Below, piece by piece: positions 59,332-64,000 of a stretch of DNA of 64,000 bases. Origin of the DNA: Hyalella azteca. Taxonomy: Eukaryota > Arthropoda > Malacostraca > Amphipoda > Hyalellidae. The stretch lies in the NCBI RefSeq assembly GCF_000764305.2, contig NW_025943688.1, positions 62,001 to 126,000 on the forward strand, read 5' to 3'. The notes under the pieces are model-generated. The model worked only from the letters and a program-made list of their open reading frames with translations. It made no database searches and was not told the DNA's origin. The position numbers and the translations under genes were made by a program. Position 1 is the stretch's first letter; each line of letters begins with the position of its first letter.

Positions 59332-60884
59332 CTGGGAAAGAATTAAATTAAATAATTAAATATATAAAAAAATATTAAATATATAAAAATATTAAAAACT
59401 ACTAAATTAATTAATTAAATAGACATTATAACAATAAATAGGCAGCGTTTAGTATGTCTATTAGCTTCTCGTCCCTGCAATCCACACAGGAATTATTATA
59501 CTAAATTTTTAAGTTATAAAAGAAGTGTCATAGACAAGTTTTTCTAAGCACTGGTTACTTGAAAATACAATCGGTACGTTTGTTACGATGTTCAACAGCT
59601 ACATTTATTATAATTCGATCCATCGCTTACATTCCTTGGTCAAAACTTGTTGCTACAGTGTCCAATACAAGTAATACGTCACTCGGAAGCCTGAGCAAGA
59701 ATAACTATTCATTATGTAAAATATTTAAACGCAGATGGCGAAGTTTATATTAGTATAAAAAATTGTCTATGTGCTTGCATTTTAACGAGCTTGACCTCGC
59801 AGCCTTCGTAATCTTCGCAGTTTCTTTAGCACTGCACCTCCACCAGCCGCTGAAAATTTACGGCACCCAACACTTGGGTGGCGTCCAAAACGTTGCTAGG
59901 ACATAAACTTGGTGCAAACTCCACCGCTCTTAAATGAAGAGCATTGTGAGGCTTAGTTGAACTTAGTTTAAGTTAATTTAGTAACCAGATATGAAGGCCG
60001 GGCTAATTGAACTTAAAAAGCGGTCTCAGGAATGGTGTAGGTTGTCGCAGTGGGAATTTGAGAAGCCTAAATTGTAGACGGTGCGTGCGCATTGTAGGGA
60101 AAAGCAAAGCACCGATGACTGATATCCGCAACTAGAATGTAGTATCAGTGGAAACTAATTTGAACCTTTAGCATGTTCAGCAGCAGTAACATTAATATTG
60201 CTAAATAAAACAATCTACAACGACAAAATGATTACACGAGTTATTTTTGTTGCGCAGCATTGCATCTTGAACTCGAAAGTCTGAGTGACTTTATCAATTC
60301 AAAGCCCACGTCGGATTACGAAATGCACGAAATAGCTATTTCGTCCGATCAACCTTTTGAAGCTTTTAAAGAAATATTGTTCAGGATCGGAAGATTTAAA
60401 TTGATAAGGGTCGCAGTATCATAGCCGCTGCTATAGCTTAATCTTCAATACTATAATTTTAACGAACATTGATCATTACATATTTTCTGATAGGAAGCAG
60501 CTTAATGGTTTGGGTAAATTATATGCCGAGCGTGAAGAATTTACTTGATTTTAGATAATTTCGGGGAATTTTTACTAGATTTTGGGAATTAATAGTGCCA
60601 ACATTTCCGTTCCCGTAAAATAATCGTTTGATGTAACACTAAATTGATTTTTTATAATTATATTGTAAATAAATAGACGTCTCAACGCCATCTGCGACGC
60701 GTATTCCAGGCTTCATATAAAGACAATTTTCTGAAAGTGTATAACGCGCCCGCGATGTTCGGTTGTACCAAACGTCACGCCAATCTCTTCGTAGATAATT
60801 ATAATTTGTGTTATATTTTATATTTGAATATTTACGATGAAGCATTCATTATCCATTTCAGTTGTAAAATCTATAGTTGAATTT

Positions 60885-61074
60885 TCAGTTGTTCAGTGTT
60901 AGTAACTCCGAGCGTCTGAGTTCATTTGCAAAGTTGTTTCCGCACTGCAGGATTTCTTGTTTTTTCCGGCAGTGACGCAAGCCAAGGAACTTTATGGCGT
61001 CGCGCAGCAGCATGGCGGCGGCCCGGATTTGTTCGAATAGTATTTTGTCTGCGAAGACGTCCACAAAGCTTCGC
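60885..61074 (-). CDS. Candidate terminal exon of an unidentified gene
   Basis: After acceptor AATTATTTTAG the minus strand reads (x)RSFVDVFADKILFEQIRAA, then AMLLRDAIKFLGLRHC, a polar tail and TGA at 60887-60885: 62 codons. Codons such as GAC GTC TTC, GCC GCC ATG CTG CTG CGC GAC GCC are GC-ending like the CAPS exons, unlike the surrounding DNA. The peptide looks like two amphipathic helices. I do not recognise the family. With a stop it cannot be part of CAPS; it may end an upstream or nested minus-strand gene, or be an exon remnant. No canonical AATAAA follows closely. Confidence 0.35.
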
Positions 61075-62089
61075 CTAAAATAATTAAATGGATTTCCCCT
61101 TCCGCGAAACCTGTTACCGTAATTATTTTCCGTATCTCTTTTACAATTTTTGAAAAAAATGTCGCATTCCCAGCTTCTGTAACCTGACGTGATGTCAACA
61201 AATTTATTCTACGTCGGTGATCCGAGCTTTGCTGTATGTCGTCCTTATCTTACTACCGTCATTATTTTCAGTGCAATAATTGGGAAGCACCGAGTACAGT
61301 GCGCGGTCGCTTGCTGTTAGCTCGTCGGCTGACTGGTTATCAGTTTACTTCGCACCAAACTGCTCTCTGCACGAAACCTGCAGCTCGTTAATAGTTCCAG
61401 ACTTTAAAAGACTCGAGCGGTTCCAAGAACATAATTTTCATCCCGATTTTTATAATTCGTTGACGCCTGTCAAATTTTTCTCAGCAAGTTTTCATAAAAA
61501 TATTTCCTCGGGGAACTGCACCAAATTTCAAGGCGGCTCGCCATATGGAGCGCGTGCAATTTTCTCTCTAGAATATTTACTAGTGAGAGGAATTTAATAA
61601 TGCAAATGACACACCAAATTATGCAAATATTCGGCCTGTTTCAATTAAAGAACTCCCAAATGAGTTCCACATTCTAATTTATCCTTGTAACTTTGAATGC
61701 TATCAATTCGGTCTTTTTATTGAACCAATAATAAATAATTACAGGCCACGAAAAGGCTTGATTTCAATCATCAAACCATTTTCTGCGCAGACTGAATCAA
61801 GTCGTCATTACCCCACACAGAAGATTGAATGTGTTTTTCCATCTGATGTTTGTCAGGTTTTACATTTTCAGGAAAGCCACTTGCTAAAGTCACTCTAATC
61901 GCCGTAACTTCGAATGTACGTTCTTCCTGAGGGTGAAATTAAAGCTGAAACTCATAAAGCTTTCACACCGATATTCATGTTATTAATCATCTTATTAAAC
62001 ATAAATATTTCCATCTACAGAAAAGAAGCTAATCAATGATTTCCGGGTAACGCTATAAAGTTCTTTCATTAAAATACTCTAGTGATTGC

Positions 62090-62720
62090 AAAAATTTGCG
62101 GAGCAAATTAAATCAATGAAAACAATAAAATCTTCATTAGCGGTGAACCTCTTCACAGCATAAACCAAACATATCAATAAAAGCTCTAAAAGCATCATAA
62201 ATAGCTAATATCACTAAAATCTTCGGACCAATTGAATGAGTGGAAATTTCTTTAGACTGTAAATTTCATATATTCTTCATATGCATTATAAACCGTCAAA
62301 TTCATTAAAATTATTGAATGTTTCACAAACCTATTTCATTAAAATGTTTGTATGCATTAAAGACAACCAAATTTCGATTAAGTCTTCATGTAAATTATAA
62401 CCCGTCAGAAAAGAAAGTTTTCATATACATTAAAAAAGTTCAATTTAACTAACAGTAAACCAACAAATTTCTGAACACTTCAAAGACTTGATGTATTACT
62501 GAAAAAATGCAACTAATATCATCAAAAGCTTTCTGAGCCATAAATTTCTTTAAAATCTTCATATGCATTATAAACCGTCGATTTCATTAAAATCTTCCTG
62601 TGCATTTTAAGCCGTAATTTTCTTTAAAATATTCATGTGCATTTTAAAACGCCGCGTTTATTAAAATCTTCATTTGCATTTTAAATGTTTCTGACTTTAA
62701 AATCTTCCTAACCGTTGAAA
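62090..62720. repeat. Degenerate AT-rich tandem repeat
   Basis: Variants of TTCATTAAAATCTTCATATG and CATTATAAACCGTCAAATT recur at roughly 35-60-bp intervals with heavy divergence, so an old array. Confidence 0.75.
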
Positions 62721-62805
62721 ATATTTGATGAATTTAAGGCATTAGCGCGGTTTTCCAATGACAACTTAGCGCGCGGCCTCCAAAATGTGAATACCAGGCA
62801 TAGCG

Positions 62806-62950
62806 CAGATGCCTAGAGCCTCATTGGGCAGATGCCTAGAACTTCATCAGACAGATGCCTAGAACCTCATCAGGCAGATGCCTAGAACCTCATCAGACAG
62901 ATGCCTAGAACCTCATCAGGCAGATGCCTCGAGCCTCATCAGACAGATTC
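62806..62950. repeat. 23-bp minisatellite, ~6 copies
   Basis: The unit begins CAGATGCCTAGAACCTCATC; starts at 62806, 62829, 62852, 62875, 62898, 62921 and a partial at 62944. Confidence 0.96.
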
Positions 62951-63622
62951 CCTGAATGAGGCTGTCTACTACAGCTGTGTTTGACTGCCTGTTGCGCGAC
63001 ACGCTAACATTCCAATTAATCTGCTAATGAGGTAACATTTTAAACTGAAGCGGAGAATGTCAATATTTGATGGTTGGACAAGGCTTTCAAAGGATAAAGA
63101 TCGACTAGATAAATTACGGGAATTTTTTCAGCGTAAAATGACTATCGGATGAAGCAAGCTCTTTTACCAGTGTGAAAATTGTGAATTAAATTTTTGAAGT
63201 TTCTCTCTGAGATGCGTTGGAGTGTTCCGTAACGCAAAACTTCATATCGGTGAAACTTGATAATCGGTGAAACTTGAAAATGGAAACTTCCATTTTCCTA
63301 ACATATCAGTTCATGATTTTTTTAATTTAAAGTCAATCGGTTAATATTGGCAAACTCAAAAGTTAATTTTCATCAACGATATATCTGTAAACAGTGTATC
63401 ATCAGCTGACACAACAACACAATTTTTCTTTAAAGGAATGTGACTTTTGGATGTTATATGCGCGCGTGGCATGTAGGGGACTTTGGTAAGTCCCCGACTC
63501 ATGTTCGTTATATTGACTTATTCAATTTGTATATGTCATTCAACTATATTTTTAGGGGACGTATCTTCTGAGTATCTATATTAGCATGTGCACATCATTT
63601 AACCTTCTATATACCGCCAGAC

Positions 63623-63793
63623 ATGAGTAACCTGAGCAATATTGTCACAACCTACTTCCCAAAAAGGATACGTTCTAGTAGCGAAAAATTACTTGCACTG
63701 ATGGTTGCCGCCATGTACGACAACTTCAAAATGTTCTCTGTAGCATACAAACGTCCTCATGTTGCTACACTCAATAGTTTACGTATAATTTAA
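63623..63793 (+). other. Unrecognised 56-codon ORF
   Basis: Begins MSNLSNIVTTYFPKRIRSSS and continues EKLLALMVAAMYDNFKMFSV. Balanced composition but no recognised family, promoter or splice context. Low support. Confidence 0.15.
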
Positions 63794-64000
63794 GTTAAAA
63801 GTTATAAACATAACATAGTGATCTCGGCGCTGAAGCGTAGGCCTAATGTGGACTGTTGCCGATTCTTTTCCTTTTCGTGCCTTGTTCACAGATCTAAACT
63901 CGTGTCATTTGACCGGATATTTTCATGACTGACGATAGTTTGAAGTAGCTATTAGACTTCCACCGGGTTCCCGGAGAGTGGCATACGGCGGTAGAGGGTT

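Larger units (their letters stand above)
59332..64000. other. Upstream of CAPS exon 1 (probable 5'UTR intron or 5' flank)
   Basis: AT-rich; no promoter or first exon could be placed. It contains a terminal-exon candidate (60885-61074), a degenerate AT-rich repeat (about 62090-62720), a 23-bp minisatellite (62806-62950), a small hairpin GGGGACTT-TGGT-AAGTCCCC (63476-63495) and a 56-codon ORF (63623-63793). Confidence 0.6.

Noticed and set aside
61005..61084. Plus-strand MASRSSMAAARICSNSILSA peptide resembling a mitochondrial presequence
   Set aside because: Only 29 codons, opposite a better minus-strand coding frame, and no suitable splice donor.

Overview
This 64 kb window is animal nuclear DNA, almost certainly from an arthropod. 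It is AT-rich, has kilobase-scale introns with GT-AG borders and carries dozens of minisatellites. The exon peptides read like arthropod CAPS (calcium-dependent activator protein for secretion). A malacostracan crustacean such as an amphipod would fit, but that is an inference from intron and repeat style only.

One gene dominates: the 5' part of CAPS/Cadps on the minus strand. Sixteen coding exons run from the start codon at 59326 to a splice donor at 6332. They join in one continuous frame (2303 nt, 767 complete codons) and cover the low-complexity N-terminus, the conserved N-terminal helical region, a C2 domain, a PH domain and the start of the MUN-containing half. The rest of the gene lies beyond the left edge. 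The exons are GC-rich islands in AT-rich introns. The largest introns are intron 1 (10.4 kb), intron 7 (9.4 kb) and intron 8 (17.8 kb). A pyrimidine-rich acceptor just 5' of the start codon implies a further 5'UTR exon to the right.

A second locus is nested in CAPS intron 1 on the opposite strand. It has a signal-peptide exon (52913-52976), a large exon encoding a Ser/Thr/Pro-rich mucin-like region with a YSTPRSAT repeat and a C-terminal chitin-binding type-2 (CBM14) domain (53718-55240), a decayed CBM14-like remnant (about 56.1 kb), and a second intact CBM14 exon (56869-57344) with identical cysteine spacing. Both intact downstream exons accept a phase-1 splice from the same signal-peptide exon, so alternative 3' exons or recent tandem gene duplication are both possible.

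The most unusual pattern is how tandem repeats sit on CAPS exon borders. At exon 4 a 68-bp repeat carries the exon end plus its splice donor. At exon 10 a 65-bp repeat carries the splice acceptor plus about 30 nt of exon. At exon 3 a 32-35-bp repeat starts exactly at the donor. Tandem duplications also flank exons 1, 11 and 16. The extra junctions are decoys that would produce frameshifts and stops if used.

Other contents: two short non-autonomous DNA transposons (a piggyBac-like MITE with TTAA flanks at 1496-1578; a Tc1/mariner-like MITE with TA flanks at 48808-49012), two dispersed repeat pairs, a 28-bp perfect palindrome, a coding-looking terminal-exon candidate upstream of CAPS (60885-61074) and several weak orphan ORFs. 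I saw no tRNA, rRNA, CRISPR, viral or bacterial features; that reading by eye is not exhaustive.
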